A stretch of 64,000 nucleotides of DNA. Source: a bacterium. Its GTDB lineage: Bacteria; Bacillota; Clostridia; Oscillospirales; Oscillospiraceae. A program made the translations under genes and the position numbers. This document shows, piece by piece, positions 33,542 to 43,063 of this stretch (the first letter of the stretch is position 1; each line of letters opens with the position of its first letter). The DNA lies in NCBI GenBank assembly GCA_029009095.1, contig JAQXJT010000040.1, positions 1 to 64,000 on the forward strand. The letters are read 5' to 3'. Under the pieces are notes generated by a model that saw only the letters and a program-made list of their open reading frames with translations, made no database searches and was not told where the DNA came from.

Positions 33542-35761
33542 TTATTTCCACCCGAACAGGCGGAGAAGTCCGGCAAAGAAGCCGTTCTTCTTCGCCTGTT
33601 CCGTCTCTTCCTCCCGGGTCGGCTCCGGATCGTTCTCCACGATCCGCTCAGAGAAGTAACGGTAGAGCCTGTCCTGACTGGATGTGCCCTCGCCCCCCTC
33701 TTCGAGGATGTAGCTGCCGTCGCTCTGCATGACCCAGCCGTTCTCCCGGTCCTGCCGCAGCGCTTCCATGATCTCCAGCAGCGGCTCCCGGGTCTCGGGG
33801 GTCACCGCCTCGATGAAGCACTCCACCCGGCGGCGGGTGTTGCGGTTGAGCAGGTCGCCGCTGCCCATAAAGATGCGCTGCTCCGCACCCCGGCCAAAGA
33901 CGAAGATGCGGCTGTGCTCCAGATACCGGCCCACCACGCTGCGCACGGTGATGTTGTCCGTGTAGCCGGGGATCCCCGGGCAGAGGCAGCAGATGCCCCG
34001 GATGTAGAGCTCCACCGTCACGCCCGCCCGGGAGCAGTCGATCAGGGCGGACATCACGTCGATATCGTTGAGGGAGTTGACCTTGATGGCCACGAAGCCC
34101 TCCCCGCCCTTTGCCCTTTCCCTCTCCAGCATCTCCAGCACCCGGCTCTTGTAGCCCTCGGGCGCCACCCAGAGCCGGTCGGCGGCAGCGGGCACCTCGC
34201 CCAGCGCCAGCGCGTCGAACACAGCGGAGGCGTCCTGCCCCACCGCGGGGTCGGAGGTGATCAAAGACACATCGCAGTACTGCTCGCTGGTGACTTCGTT
34301 ATAGTTGCCGCTGCCCACCTGGGTGATATAGCGCACCTGGTCGCCGCAGCGCCGGGTGATGAGGCAGAGCTTGCTGTGCACCTTCTGCTCGGGGAGGCCG
34401 TAGATCACGGCGCAGCCCGCGTCCTCCAGCACCTCGCTGTAGTCGATGTTGTTCTGCTCGTCAAAGCGGGCCCGAAGCTCCAGCAGGCAGAGCACGTCCT
34501 TGCCCTGATCCGCCGCGTAGGCCAGCGCCGCGGCCACCTTGCTGCTGGCCGCCAGACGGTAGAGGGTGATGCGGATGGAGACCACCTCCGGGTCGTCCGC
34601 CGCCTCGTAGAGCATCTCGATAAAGGGCATCATGCTCTGGTGGGGGAAGCTCAAAAGGAGGTCGTGCTTATCCAGGTAACGGAAGTACTCCCCTTTCCGC
34701 AGCTTCACGCTCCGCACGCTTTTGCGCTCGGGGTATTTCATATCCGCCGTGCGGTGCACCTCCCCGCCGAAGCCCAGATCAAAGGGCACGGTGGAGATAA
34801 AGGTGTTCTTTTCGTTGACATGGAGGCTCTTCTCCAGCAGCGTGCGGAAGTTCTTGCTGGGACGCCCGTCGATCTGGAGGCGCACCGGCTGCTGGCGCTT
34901 GCGCTTGCGGAGCATCTTCTCCATGCTGGCGCGGTAGTCCGCGTCGTAGGAGCGCAGATCCTCCTCGATGAACACGTCCGCGTTCCTGGTCAGGCGCACC
35001 ACGCAGCTCTCCCGCAGCTCGTACTTCTTGAAGAGCTGGGCGGCCATGTAGCGCACCAGCTCGGACATGATCAGCACCTTCTGCCGCCCGGACACCTCAA
35101 AGACGGTGAACTTGGGCAGGCGGTAAAGGGACACGAGGCCCAGGCTGACCTCCTCCCCCTTGCCCAGCAGGGCGGCCATGTAGCTCTCCTTGTTGCCCAG
35201 GAAAGGCAGGGGGTGGCGGGCGTCCACCACCCGGGGGGAGAGCAGAGGCCTGTGCTCGGCAAAGACCTTGCGCGCGATGGTCTCCTCCTCCTTGCTGAGG
35301 CGGCGGAAGTCCAGCACGTCGATGCCCTTCTCCGAGAGATCGTGCAGCAGCTCCCGGTAGATGCTCTCGGCCTTCGCCTGCTGCCGGGCGGTCTCCGCCA
35401 GCACCTTCTTGATCTGGGTGGCGGCGGTGTAGCCGGTCTTGGGGTCGGTGTAGTAGGGCAGCAGCACGTTGCGGTGGGTCAGGGAGCCCACGCGCACCAT
35501 GAAGAATTCGTCCAGATTGGAGTAGTAGATGGAGAGGAACTTGAGCCGCTCCAGCAGCGGCACGTTGCGGTTCCCCGCCTCGTTGAGCACCCGGAGGTTG
35601 AACTGGAGCCAGCTCAGCTCCCGGTCGGTAAAGCAGCGGCTGCCGGAGGCGGGCAGGACGGATTCGTCCTGCCGCAGCTTGGCCTCCAGCTTCTCCCTGT
35701 CGGTTTTGCCGTATCCCGTCACGGCGCCGCCCCTGTTGGCAGGGGTCATTTCCTTATCCAT
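33542..35761 (-). CDS. ppk1: Polyphosphate kinase 1
   Basis: This 739-aa enzyme reversibly builds polyphosphate from ATP. The N and head domains include FTDRELSWLQFN and NLDEFFMVRVGS. Both PLD-like catalytic domains are present. The phospho-accepting His lies in LPEQKVHSKLCLI, and a second HKD-like region includes MGSGDLLNRNTRRRVECFIE. The length is normal. It overlaps the end of the PAP gene by 8 bp, so the two polyphosphate enzymes are translated together. Confidence 0.95.
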   Translation of the reverse strand: MDKEMTPANRGGAVTGYGKTDREKLEAKLRQDESVLPASGSRCFTDRELSWLQFNLRVLNEAGNRNVPLLERLKFLSIYYSNLDEFFMVRVGSLTHRNVLLPYYTDPKTGYTAATQIKKVLAETARQQAKAESIYRELLHDLSEKGIDVLDFRRLSKEEETIARKVFAEHRPLLSPRVVDARHPLPFLGNKESYMAALLGKGEEVSLGLVSLYRLPKFTVFEVSGRQKVLIMSELVRYMAAQLFKKYELRESCVVRLTRNADVFIEEDLRSYDADYRASMEKMLRKRKRQQPVRLQIDGRPSKNFRTLLEKSLHVNEKNTFISTVPFDLGFGGEVHRTADMKYPERKSVRSVKLRKGEYFRYLDKHDLLLSFPHQSMMPFIEMLYEAADDPEVVSIRITLYRLAASSKVAAALAYAADQGKDVLCLLELRARFDEQNNIDYSEVLEDAGCAVIYGLPEQKVHSKLCLITRRCGDQVRYITQVGSGNYNEVTSEQYCDVSLITSDPAVGQDASAVFDALALGEVPAAADRLWVAPEGYKSRVLEMLERERAKGGEGFVAIKVNSLNDIDVMSALIDCSRAGVTVELYIRGICCLCPGIPGYTDNITVRSVVGRYLEHSRIFVFGRGAEQRIFMGSGDLLNRNTRRRVECFIEAVTPETREPLLEIMEALRQDRENGWVMQSDGSYILEEGGEGTSSQDRLYRYFSERIVENDPEPTREEETEQAKKNGFFAGLLRLFGWK

Positions 35762-37244
35762 TCAGCTCTTCCCTTTCGGCGATGGCCTCTTCCAGCGCCT
35801 CCACCGTGAGACGCAGCACCTTCACGCGGGCGTACTTCTTATCCCGGGACTCGATGATGTGCCAGGGGGCGTAGACCGTGGAGGTCTTTTCCAGCATCTC
35901 GCCGATGGCCTCCTCGTACTGGGGCCACTTCTCCCGGTTGCGCCAGTCCTCGTCGGTGATCTTCCAGCGCTTGTCGGGGTTCTCCTGCCGCTCGGTGAAA
36001 CGCTGGAGCTGGGTGTCCTGATCCACGTGGATCCAGAACTTCAGCACCACCGCGCCCCAGTCATAGAGATCCTCCTCAAACTCGTTGATCTCGTTATAGG
36101 CCCGCTTCCAGTCGTTCTCGGTGCAGTAGCCCTCGATGCGCTCCACCATGACCCGGCCGTACCAGGTGCGGTCGAAGATGGCCACATGGCCGGTGCGGGG
36201 CAGGCGCTGGTAGAAACGCCAGAGATAGTGGCGCGAAAGCTCGTGGGGCTCGGGGGAGGCGATGGGGTACACATCGAAGCCCCGGGGATCCAGCGGGTAG
36301 GCCAGACGGCGGATGTTGCCGCCCTTCCCCGCGGCGTCCCAGCCCTCGTAGCAGATCACCACGGGGATGCCCATGCGATAGACGGTATTGTGCAGCTCCC
36401 CAAGGCGCTTTTGCAGCGCTTTCAGCTCCGTCTTATACTCCTCGTCGCTCAGCGACAGGGAGAGATCGGCGTCTTCCAGGCGGGGCGGCTCGGTCATGGG
36501 GAACTCCTCCTCAAAGGGTTCGCCGTTATACTTGCCCCGCTCCAGCGCCGCGTCCACCTCCTCGCAGATAAGGCGGAAGGCGTCGTGGCGCAGCGCGGCC
36601 TTGCTGCCGCCGTCCATGACATGCCAGGCGAACACGTCCCCGGTGCGCTCCATGAACTCCCCGTAGGCCTCCCGGAAGGCATCGTACTCCTTATTCTGCC
36701 AGCGGTCGGCGTCCGTCACCCGCCAGGCGGTGTTCTCGTCGTCCCGCAGCGCCTCCAGCCGCTTTTTCTGCTCCTTGCGGGAGATATCCACGAAGATCTT
36801 GATCAGGAGATAGCCGTTGTCCCGGAGCTGCCGCTCAAAGCGGTTCACGCTGCGGAGATAAAGCTCGCACTCCTCTCCGTCCAGTTCCCCGGCCACGGCG
36901 CCCCGGACGGTCTCCTCCATCCAGCCGCTGTCCATGAAGAGGATCTTCCCCTCCTCGGGAATGGCGTTGAAGTAGGGGTAGAGGAAGGGGTAACGCTCGC
37001 TGCCCTGAAGGGCCCGGTCGGCGGAGAAAACGCTGGCGAAGCGGGGGTCGATCTCGCTGATCAGATCGTTGATCAGCGTGCCCTTGCCCGCGGCGGCCCA
37101 ACCCTCGATCAGCACGATCACGGGGAGGCGGGCAGCGCGCAGCGGCTGCTGCCGGGCGGTAAGCCCCTTCTGGTAGCGTTTGGTCTCCTCCTTGCGCTGC
37201 TCCCGGCTCATGCTCTCCGGGGAGCGCTCATATTCTTTCAGCAT
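35754..37244 (-). CDS. pap: Polyphosphate:AMP phosphotransferase (two-domain PPK2)
   Basis: This 496-aa protein has two fused PPK2 domains. Each has a Walker A loop: EGWAAAGKGTLINDL in the first and EGWDAAGKGGNIRRLAYPLDPRGFDV in the second. The second domain is complete and has the DRTWYGRVMVERIEG lid and REKWPQYEEAI. This is the PPK2 class II layout, which makes ADP from AMP and polyphosphate. ATG at 37244 follows AGGAGGATATGACA. Together with PPK1 it can store and reuse phosphate energy. Confidence 0.92.
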   Translation of the reverse strand: MLKEYERSPESMSREQRKEETKRYQKGLTARQQPLRAARLPVIVLIEGWAAAGKGTLINDLISEIDPRFASVFSADRALQGSERYPFLYPYFNAIPEEGKILFMDSGWMEETVRGAVAGELDGEECELYLRSVNRFERQLRDNGYLLIKIFVDISRKEQKKRLEALRDDENTAWRVTDADRWQNKEYDAFREAYGEFMERTGDVFAWHVMDGGSKAALRHDAFRLICEEVDAALERGKYNGEPFEEEFPMTEPPRLEDADLSLSLSDEEYKTELKALQKRLGELHNTVYRMGIPVVICYEGWDAAGKGGNIRRLAYPLDPRGFDVYPIASPEPHELSRHYLWRFYQRLPRTGHVAIFDRTWYGRVMVERIEGYCTENDWKRAYNEINEFEEDLYDWGAVVLKFWIHVDQDTQLQRFTERQENPDKRWKITDEDWRNREKWPQYEEAIGEMLEKTSTVYAPWHIIESRDKKYARVKVLRLTVEALEEAIAEREELNG

Positions 37245-37361
37245 TGTCATATCCTCCTGTTTCCACAGTTCCTGCTGTCGTATTATATAATGTAAGGTGA
37301 TTTTACCACGCTGCGGCAATTTTGTCCACAACAAGACGCTTTTCCACCCGCTTTTTCGCAG

Positions 37362-37393
37362 AGAAAACCCCCGTGTCTGACACAGGGGTTTTC
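37362..37393. terminator. Bidirectional terminator between nagB and pap
   Basis: GAAAACCCCCGTGT, loop and ACACAGGGGTTTTC form a strong stem with A/T-rich ends. It ends nagB and isolates the polyphosphate genes. Confidence 0.85.
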
Positions 37394-37407
37394 TCTGTAG
37401 GAAAATA

Positions 37408-38121
37408 TCAGAGGAGCGCGGCGGCCTCGGGATCCAGATAGACCTCCACGGCGGGGTGAAGCTGCAAAATGGAGGCGGGCACCTCGGTGGTGACCGGGCC
37501 CTGAATAAAAGCTCTGACGATCTCCGCCTTGCTCTTGCCGATGGCCATAAGGATGATGCTCCTGGCGTTCATCACGGTCTTGATGCCCATGGTGACCGCG
37601 TGGGTGGGCACTTCGTCGAGAGAGGCAAAGAAGCGGGAGTTCACCTCCCGGGTGTTTTCGGTGAGCTCCACCACATGGGTGACGCTGTCCCAGGGGGTGC
37701 CCGGCTCGTTGAAGCCGATGTGGCCGTCCACGCCGATGCCCAGAAGCTGCAGATCGATGCCGCCGGCGGCCTCGATCTCCCTGTCGTACTCCGCGGCGAT
37801 GGCGGTGTTGATGCCGTCGGGCACGCGGGTGTTGGCCAGGTCGATGTCGATGTGTTTGAAGAGGTTCTCGTTCATGAAGTAGCGGTAGCTCTGATCGTGG
37901 CTTCCGTCCAGGCCCACATACTCGTCGAGATTGAAGCTGCGCGCCCGGGCAAAGGAGATCTCTCCGGCCTTGCAGAGCCGGGCAAGCTCGGCGTAGAGTC
38001 CCAGAGGCGTGGAGCCTGTGGCTCCGCCCAGGATGGCATCGGGCTTTTCCCGCAGCAGCTCCACATAGCGCTGGGCGGCACGGCGGGCAATATTCTCCTC
38101 GTTGTCTATGATGATCTTCAT
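37408..38121 (-). CDS. nagB: Glucosamine-6-phosphate deaminase
   Basis: This 237-aa enzyme converts glucosamine 6-phosphate to fructose 6-phosphate and ammonia. Motifs seen are LGGATGSTPLGLYAEL, NLDEYVGLDGSHDQSYRYFMNENLF and LGIGVDGHIGFNEPGTPWDS with the catalytic Asp and His. MKIIIDNEENIARRAA after GGAAGGAGAAAAAT sets the start at 38121. No nagA is beside it, so other amino-sugar genes must be elsewhere. Confidence 0.97.
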   Translation of the reverse strand: MKIIIDNEENIARRAAQRYVELLREKPDAILGGATGSTPLGLYAELARLCKAGEISFARARSFNLDEYVGLDGSHDQSYRYFMNENLFKHIDIDLANTRVPDGINTAIAAEYDREIEAAGGIDLQLLGIGVDGHIGFNEPGTPWDSVTHVVELTENTREVNSRFFASLDEVPTHAVTMGIKTVMNARSIILMAIGKSKAEIVRAFIQGPVTTEVPASILQLHPAVEVYLDPEAAALL

Positions 38122-38155
38122 ATTTTTCTCCTTCCGTTTTTGGGCTGTTTCCCGC

Positions 38156-38181
38156 CCTCCGGGCGTCTCCATACCCGGAGG
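38156..38181 (-). promoter_or_regulatory. Hairpin in the nagB leader
   Basis: CCTCCGGG and CCCGGAGG (38156-38163, 38174-38181) form a stem with a 10-nt loop in the nagB 5' leader. It may protect the mRNA or block translation. Confidence 0.4.
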
Positions 38182-38199
38182 CGTTCTTACTTTACCTGA

Positions 38200-38227
38200 A
38201 TTATACCGGCATCTCACCTCTTGTCAA
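38200..38227 (-). promoter_or_regulatory. nagB promoter
   Basis: TTGACA (38227-38222), 16-nt spacer and TATAAT (38205-38200), minus strand. It is divergent from the LysR gene. Confidence 0.85.
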
Positions 38228-38324
38228 GAAAAGCCCCCATATTTTTTCGTCAGTTATGCAAATTCTATATAGCGTTTTGCAAAAAAATATGCTATCATAA
38301 CTTCCGTGTAAAGGAGAGTGAGCT

Positions 38325-39203
38325 ATGACCATCAAACAGTTGGAATATTTTATGGCCGTTGCCCGTTCACTGAGCTTCACCGAGGCCGCCGCCGAGATGT
38401 TTATCAGCCAGCCGGCACTGAGCCGGAGCATCGCCTCGCTGGAGACGGAGCTGGGCGTGCCCCTGCTTACCCGTAACCACCACAGCGTGGCGCTGACCCC
38501 CGCCGGGCAGCTTCTGGCATCTGAGCTCCCCAATCTCCGCAAGGAGCTGGAGCGGGTGACGCTGCTCGTGCGTCAGACCGAGAACGGGTTGATGGGTCAT
38601 TTGAACATCGGCGTTCTGGAGGGACAACAGTTGGACGACTCCCTGCAGGTCACGCTGAAATACTTTGCCCAGAGCCTGCCTCTGGTGGAGGTCTCCCCCG
38701 TCCGTCTGGACGAGGATGAGCTGATCACCGGGCTGGAGCAGGGCAAGCTGGATCTGATCTTTACGCTGGATCACGGTCTGGAGGGCATGAAAAACGTGCA
38801 GTTCCTGACGCTGGACACCGTGAGCTACTGCATGGTGGTGCCCCCGGATCACCGTCTGGCGGGCCGCCCCGTCTCCACCCTCGAGGATTTTCGCCGGGAC
38901 ACCTTTATCTTCTCCGGCGGCAAGTCCTCCCCGGAGAACCGGTTCCTCCTCAACTGCTGCGCCAAGGCGGACTTCGTCCCCCAGAGCAAGTACGTGCCCG
39001 ATGTGCGTACCAAGTCCCTGTGGATCGAGTCGGGCTTCGGCATCTCCATCTTCAACGCCGAGAACCGCGCCTGCCACAGCGCCAACGCCCGGGCCATTCC
39101 CCTGACGGATATGCCCGACAGCAAGCTGGTGCTGGCCTGGAAGACCAACACCACCAACCCCAGCGTCCGGCTCTTCACTCACATCACCGAGTGCAGTCTC
39201 TGA
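38325..39203 (+). CDS. LysR-family regulator, corrinoid operon
   Basis: This 292-aa protein has the LysR helix-turn-helix (MTIKQLEYFMAVARSLSFTEAA, then ISQPALSRSIASLE; residues 1-60). A periplasmic-binding-protein-like ligand domain follows. AAAGGAGAGTGAGCT precedes the ATG. The corrinoid protein starts 15 bp downstream, so both share a transcript. This regulator therefore probably senses a methyl donor or its breakdown product. ATAGC-N17-GCTAT (38269-38295) upstream is a possible binding site. Confidence 0.9.
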   Translation: MTIKQLEYFMAVARSLSFTEAAAEMFISQPALSRSIASLETELGVPLLTRNHHSVALTPAGQLLASELPNLRKELERVTLLVRQTENGLMGHLNIGVLEGQQLDDSLQVTLKYFAQSLPLVEVSPVRLDEDELITGLEQGKLDLIFTLDHGLEGMKNVQFLTLDTVSYCMVVPPDHRLAGRPVSTLEDFRRDTFIFSGGKSSPENRFLLNCCAKADFVPQSKYVPDVRTKSLWIESGFGISIFNAENRACHSANARAIPLTDMPDSKLVLAWKTNTTNPSVRLFTHITECSL

Positions 39204-39218
39204 GAGAAAGGAGCTGCC

Positions 39219-39977
39219 ATGCCGTTAGAAGAGGTAAAACGCAACATTATTGGCGGCAAGGTCAAGCGGATCAGCAGTTCTGTACAGTTGGCTCTCACCC
39301 GGGGCTACAGTGCTGAGGAGATCATCAACGCCATGACCGAGTCCATGCTTCAGGTGGGCGCGCTTTTCCACAACAACGACATCTTCGTCCCCGAGATGCT
39401 GGTGGCCGCCGCCACCATGAAAAAGGGACTGGCGCTGCTGCGCCCGCTGCTCTCCGCCGACCGGCAGACCAACCACGAGAAGTTCATTCTGGGCACCGTG
39501 CAGGGCGATCTGCACGATGTGGGGAAAAATCTGGTGTGCTGCACGCTGGAGTCCTTTGGCTTCGAGGTCATCGATCTGGGCGTGGACGTGCCGCCGGAGG
39601 TCTTCGTGGAGACGGTGCGGAAAGAGAGCGACTGTCATTTGCTGGGTCTGTCCGCCCTGCTGACCACCACCATTCCCGCCATCAGCGAGACCATTCAGGC
39701 CATTACGGAGGCCGGGCTGCGAGAGCAGGTGTTCATTATGGTGGGCGGCGCGCCGCTGACGGCGGAGATCGCCGCAGAGCTGGGCGCGGACAGCTATGAA
39801 CCCGACGCCTACGCCACCGCCAGAGCCGCCGTGAACTATGTGGAACAGTGCAGGCTCCGCGAACAGGAGGCGGCCCGGGAACGGGAAGCCGCCGATAAAC
39901 CGGCTGAAGACCGGGAGCAGCCGCAATCTCCCGAGATGCCCGAAGCGCCGGAGGACATACCGGACGAAACTCCATAA
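39219..39977 (+). CDS. Corrinoid methyl-carrier protein
   Basis: This 252-aa protein is a methyltransferase corrinoid shuttle. Residues 1-85 form the helical cap. Residues 90-215 form the B12-binding domain with GTVQGDLHDVGKNLV, whose His is the usual lower cobalt ligand, then a Rossmann-like strand (VIDLGVDVP) and VGGAPLTAEIAAELGAD. It carries a methyl group between a substrate methyltransferase and an acceptor enzyme. The tail after residue 210 is Glu/Pro-rich and not part of the fold. No MttB-type partner is next to it; the UroD-family genes 4.5 kb away are the likely partners. Confidence 0.92.
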   Translation: MPLEEVKRNIIGGKVKRISSSVQLALTRGYSAEEIINAMTESMLQVGALFHNNDIFVPEMLVAAATMKKGLALLRPLLSADRQTNHEKFILGTVQGDLHDVGKNLVCCTLESFGFEVIDLGVDVPPEVFVETVRKESDCHLLGLSALLTTTIPAISETIQAITEAGLREQVFIMVGGAPLTAEIAAELGADSYEPDAYATARAAVNYVEQCRLREQEAAREREAADKPAEDREQPQSPEMPEAPEDIPDETP

Positions 39978-39989
39978 CCAGCCTATGCA

Positions 39990-40022
39990 GGAAGGACGGC
40001 CAAAAGCCGTCCTTCCTTTTTC
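39990..40022 (+). terminator. Terminator after the corrinoid protein
   Basis: GGAAGGACGGC, loop CAAAA, GCCGTCCTTCC and then six T: a strong factor-independent terminator. Confidence 0.9.
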
Positions 40023-40062
40023 CGTTCTGTTCCGCCGCCGCCTGTGCAGACGGGGCGGTTTT

Positions 40063-40848
40063 TCAGTTCAGCAGCATCCTGTCGTTGTCCAGCGCGCGTC
40101 CGGAGGCGGTGCGGAATTTCTCGGTCAAAGACTCCACGGTGAGGCCGCGCCGCTCCTCCCCCTTCACATCCAGAATGATCCTGCCCCGGTCCATCATAAT
40201 GGTGCGGCTGCCCAGCTGCAGCGCCGAGCGCATATTGTGGGTGATCATCAGACAGGTGAGACGGCGCCCGGCCACGATCTCCCCGGTCAGGCGCAGCACC
40301 TTCTCCGCCGTGCCCGGGTCCAGCGCCGCGGTGTGTTCGTCCAGCAGCAGCAGCCGGGGCGGATTGATGGTGGCCATCATCAGCGTCAGCGCCTGGCGCT
40401 GTCCCCCGGAGAGGAGCCCCACGCTCTGCTCCATCCGATCCTCCAGCCCCATGTCCAGCTGCGCCAGCTTTTCCCGGAAAAATGCCCGGTCGGCTCGGGT
40501 GATGCGCCCCAGCCAGCCGCCCCGTCCGGCGGCCAGCGCCAGATTTTCCTCGATGCTCATATCCGGGGCGCTGCCCCGGAGGGGATCCTGAAAGAGCCGC
40601 CCGATGAACTTGGAGCGCCTGTACTCGGGCATCAGGGTGATGTCCTCGCCATCCAGCTCGATAGCGCCCTCGTCGGTGATGAAGCTGCCGGCGATGGCGT
40701 TGAAAAGCGTGCTCTTTCCCGCGCCGTTGGCGCCGATGATGGACACGAATTCCCCGTCCTCCACCTCCAGGCTGAAATCGTCCATGGCCTTCTTCTCGTT
40801 GGCGGTGCCGGGTGAGAAGGTCTTGGAGACGTGAGAGAGTCTCAGCAT
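40063..40848 (-). CDS. ABC transporter ATPase, TrpZ-like
   Basis: This 261-aa ATPase has Walker A (GANGAGKSTLFN), signature SGGQRQ (LLSGGQRQALTLMM) and Walker B (LLLLDEHTAALD). It powers the importer encoded with the next two genes. The stop side lies at the end of the three-gene operon; its start overlaps the permease end. Trp specificity rests on the T-box upstream. Confidence 0.9.
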   Translation of the reverse strand: MLRLSHVSKTFSPGTANEKKAMDDFSLEVEDGEFVSIIGANGAGKSTLFNAIAGSFITDEGAIELDGEDITLMPEYRRSKFIGRLFQDPLRGSAPDMSIEENLALAAGRGGWLGRITRADRAFFREKLAQLDMGLEDRMEQSVGLLSGGQRQALTLMMATINPPRLLLLDEHTAALDPGTAEKVLRLTGEIVAGRRLTCLMITHNMRSALQLGSRTIMMDRGRIILDVKGEERRGLTVESLTEKFRTASGRALDNDRMLLN

Positions 40849-41780
40849 TTCTCTTCCCCCTTTCGCTTTTTCAGCTCCCTTCTCCGCTTATAGAGGGGTG
40901 CCCGGGCGCGGAGGTAGGGCGCGGAGATAGCCGCCACCACGATCACGGAGGACACCAGCTTGAGCATGAATGCGGGCATATCCAGCCGCAGCGCCAGCGT
41001 GTAGACCAGCCGGAAGATCACGGCGCCCAGCACAGCCCCCGCCGCGCGCAGCGGGATCTTTCCCCGGGCGGTGAACACACCGCCGATGAGCAGGGAGGCC
41101 AGGGCCACGGTGACCATGCCGGAGCCGATATCGATGTTCACGGACTTCTGGGACTGGGCCAGCAGGCAGCCGGAAAGGGCGGTGAAGGAGTTGGAGATAC
41201 ACAGCCCCACCGTGGTGGTGAGGGCAGGGTTGATGGAAGAGGAGCGCACCATGTCCGGGTTGTTGCCCGTGGCACGGATGGCCAGACCCAGCCGGGTGCG
41301 GAGGAAGAGGACGAGGAAGAGCCACACGGCCCCCACCGCCAGCACCGCCGCCACGAGGCGGTACTGTCCATGGAGGACAGTACCGCTGAGCTTGTCGCGC
41401 AGAAGGGTAAAGACCGTCTCGGTCTTGTTGAGATTGAGCAGGGAGGACTGGCCCATCACGGCGATGTTCACGCTGTAAAGCGCCGTATTCACCGCGATGC
41501 CCGAGAGGAGGCTGTTGACGCCCATCTTCGTTTGCAGCAGGGCGGTAACAAAGCCCGAGGTCATGCCGGCGGCCATGGCGGCGGGGATGGAGAGCAGCGG
41601 GTGGCCGGCCAGGGCCACCACGGCCCCCACCGCCGCGCCCAGCGTAAAGCAGCCGTCGGTGGAAAGGTCGCAGACATTCAGCATACTGTAGCTGAGGAAG
41701 AGCGCCAGCACGGTCAGGGCGCTGATGAGCCCCAGTTCCAGCGCTGTCTGGATCAGGCTCATGGCAGAGGACAGGGACAT
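40842..41780 (-). CDS. ABC transporter permease, TrpY-like
   Basis: This 312-aa protein has about 8-9 membrane segments and resembles the BPD_transp_2 (branched amino acid/sugar type) permeases. A typical stretch is GLAIRATGNNPDMVRSSSINP. It lies between the binding protein and ATPase genes. In Firmicutes this permease type is paired with PF04392-type binding proteins. Confidence 0.87.
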   Translation of the reverse strand: MSLSSAMSLIQTALELGLISALTVLALFLSYSMLNVCDLSTDGCFTLGAAVGAVVALAGHPLLSIPAAMAAGMTSGFVTALLQTKMGVNSLLSGIAVNTALYSVNIAVMGQSSLLNLNKTETVFTLLRDKLSGTVLHGQYRLVAAVLAVGAVWLFLVLFLRTRLGLAIRATGNNPDMVRSSSINPALTTTVGLCISNSFTALSGCLLAQSQKSVNIDIGSGMVTVALASLLIGGVFTARGKIPLRAAGAVLGAVIFRLVYTLALRLDMPAFMLKLVSSVIVVAAISAPYLRARAPLYKRRRELKKRKGEEKC

Positions 41781-41793
41781 GGCGTATCTCTCC

Positions 41794-42882
41794 TTACTTC
41801 AGCTCATCGAAGCTCTCGGCGGTGGTGATGGAGGCCACGCGGGTGCAATAGGGGGCGAAGGCAGCGCTGACCGCGTCGAAGTCCAGACCCAGCGCCGCGC
41901 AGGTCTCGGTGTTCACCGTGGCGGTGCCGTTATCGAAGGTGCGCACGGGGACGGCGGCAGGGTCTTTGCCCTCCAGCAGGATCTCCGCCACCATGTCGGC
42001 GGTCTCCCGGCCCAGATTGGCGTAGTCCACGCCGTAGCCCAGGAAGGCGCCGTTGAGGGCGAAGGAGTCGGCGCCGGTGTAGTGGGGCACGCCGGCCTGG
42101 GCCAGCAGCTCATAGATGGAGAGTTCGGCGGTCATGATGGTGTTGTCGGTGGGAGTGAAGATGGCGTCCGCGCCGTCGGTGATCAGGGCCTGGGCGGCCA
42201 GGGTCACTTCCTCCACGGTGGTGCCGCAGCGCTCCGCCACCCGCACGCCCCTGGTCTCCAGATATTCCCTGGCCTGGGCGATGGCTGCGGTGGAGGCGTC
42301 CTGGCCCATGTCGTAGAGCAGCCCCACGCAGTCCGCCTCCGGGTCGGCGGCGAAGATCAGGTTCATGACCGCGGCGGTGTCAAGATAGTCGCTGGTGCCG
42401 GTGAGGTTGCCGCCGGGGGCGTCCAGAGTGTCCACCAGGGCGGCGCCCACCGGGTCGGAGACCGCGGAGAAGACCACAGGGATGGGGTCGTCCTCCGTGG
42501 CGGACTGCATGGCCATGGCCACGGGCGTGGCCACGCCCACCATCAGATCCACCCCGTCGGACATGAAGTTGGCGATGATCTGGGAGAGCACGTTGGCATC
42601 GGCGTTGCAGTTATCGTAGTCCACCACAAACTCCACGCCCTTCTCCTCGCCGATCTCGGAAAGGCGGGTGGTGAGCGCGTCCACGATCTGGTTGAGGGAG
42701 GCGTCATCCACATAGTTGCAGACGCCCACCTTGTAGACAGTCTTTTCCGTGGGGGTGGCGGGAGCCTCCGTCTGCGCGGCGGAGGCTTCGGTTTTCTCCG
42801 CGGGGGCTGCGGTCTTGCCGCCGCAGGCGGCGAGGGTGAGGAGCATGGTCACAGTCAGCAGAAGAGCAAAAAACTTTTTCAT
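41794..42882 (-). CDS. Substrate-binding lipoprotein, TrpX-like
   Basis: This 362-aa protein starts at MKKFFALLLTVTM (42882) and has lipobox LAAC at about residues 16-19. A Thr/Ala/Glu-rich linker follows, then a two-lobed binding domain of the ABC_sub_bind (PF04392) type, for example VYKVGVCNYVDDASLNQIVDAL and PTDNTIMTAELSIYELL. Members behind Trp T-boxes are predicted tryptophan binders. The UGG specifier in the leader supports that here. It is the first gene of the operon. Confidence 0.9.
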   Translation of the reverse strand: MKKFFALLLTVTMLLTLAACGGKTAAPAEKTEASAAQTEAPATPTEKTVYKVGVCNYVDDASLNQIVDALTTRLSEIGEEKGVEFVVDYDNCNADANVLSQIIANFMSDGVDLMVGVATPVAMAMQSATEDDPIPVVFSAVSDPVGAALVDTLDAPGGNLTGTSDYLDTAAVMNLIFAADPEADCVGLLYDMGQDASTAAIAQAREYLETRGVRVAERCGTTVEEVTLAAQALITDGADAIFTPTDNTIMTAELSIYELLAQAGVPHYTGADSFALNGAFLGYGVDYANLGRETADMVAEILLEGKDPAAVPVRTFDNGTATVNTETCAALGLDFDAVSAAFAPYCTRVASITTAESFDELK

Positions 42883-43023
42883 GGATGTACTTCCTTTCTC
42901 AATTTCGGGGCCGTGGCAGGCCCATGGCGGTTCGGCGTTTTCTCTGTGTCGTTCTTTCTCTCTCCGGCGCCGTGCGCCATCGTTTCGTGTACAGCATACG
43001 AGCCTCTCTCCTCTCCGAAAAAA

Positions 43024-43063
43024 CAAAAAAACCTGTCCCTGCAAATCTCTTTGCTGGGACAGG
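43024..43063 (-). terminator. T-box terminator
   Basis: CCTGTCCC plus AGCAAA and TTTGC plus AGGGACAGG form a long stem followed by seven T on the minus strand. It directly follows the T-box motif. Confidence 0.9.
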
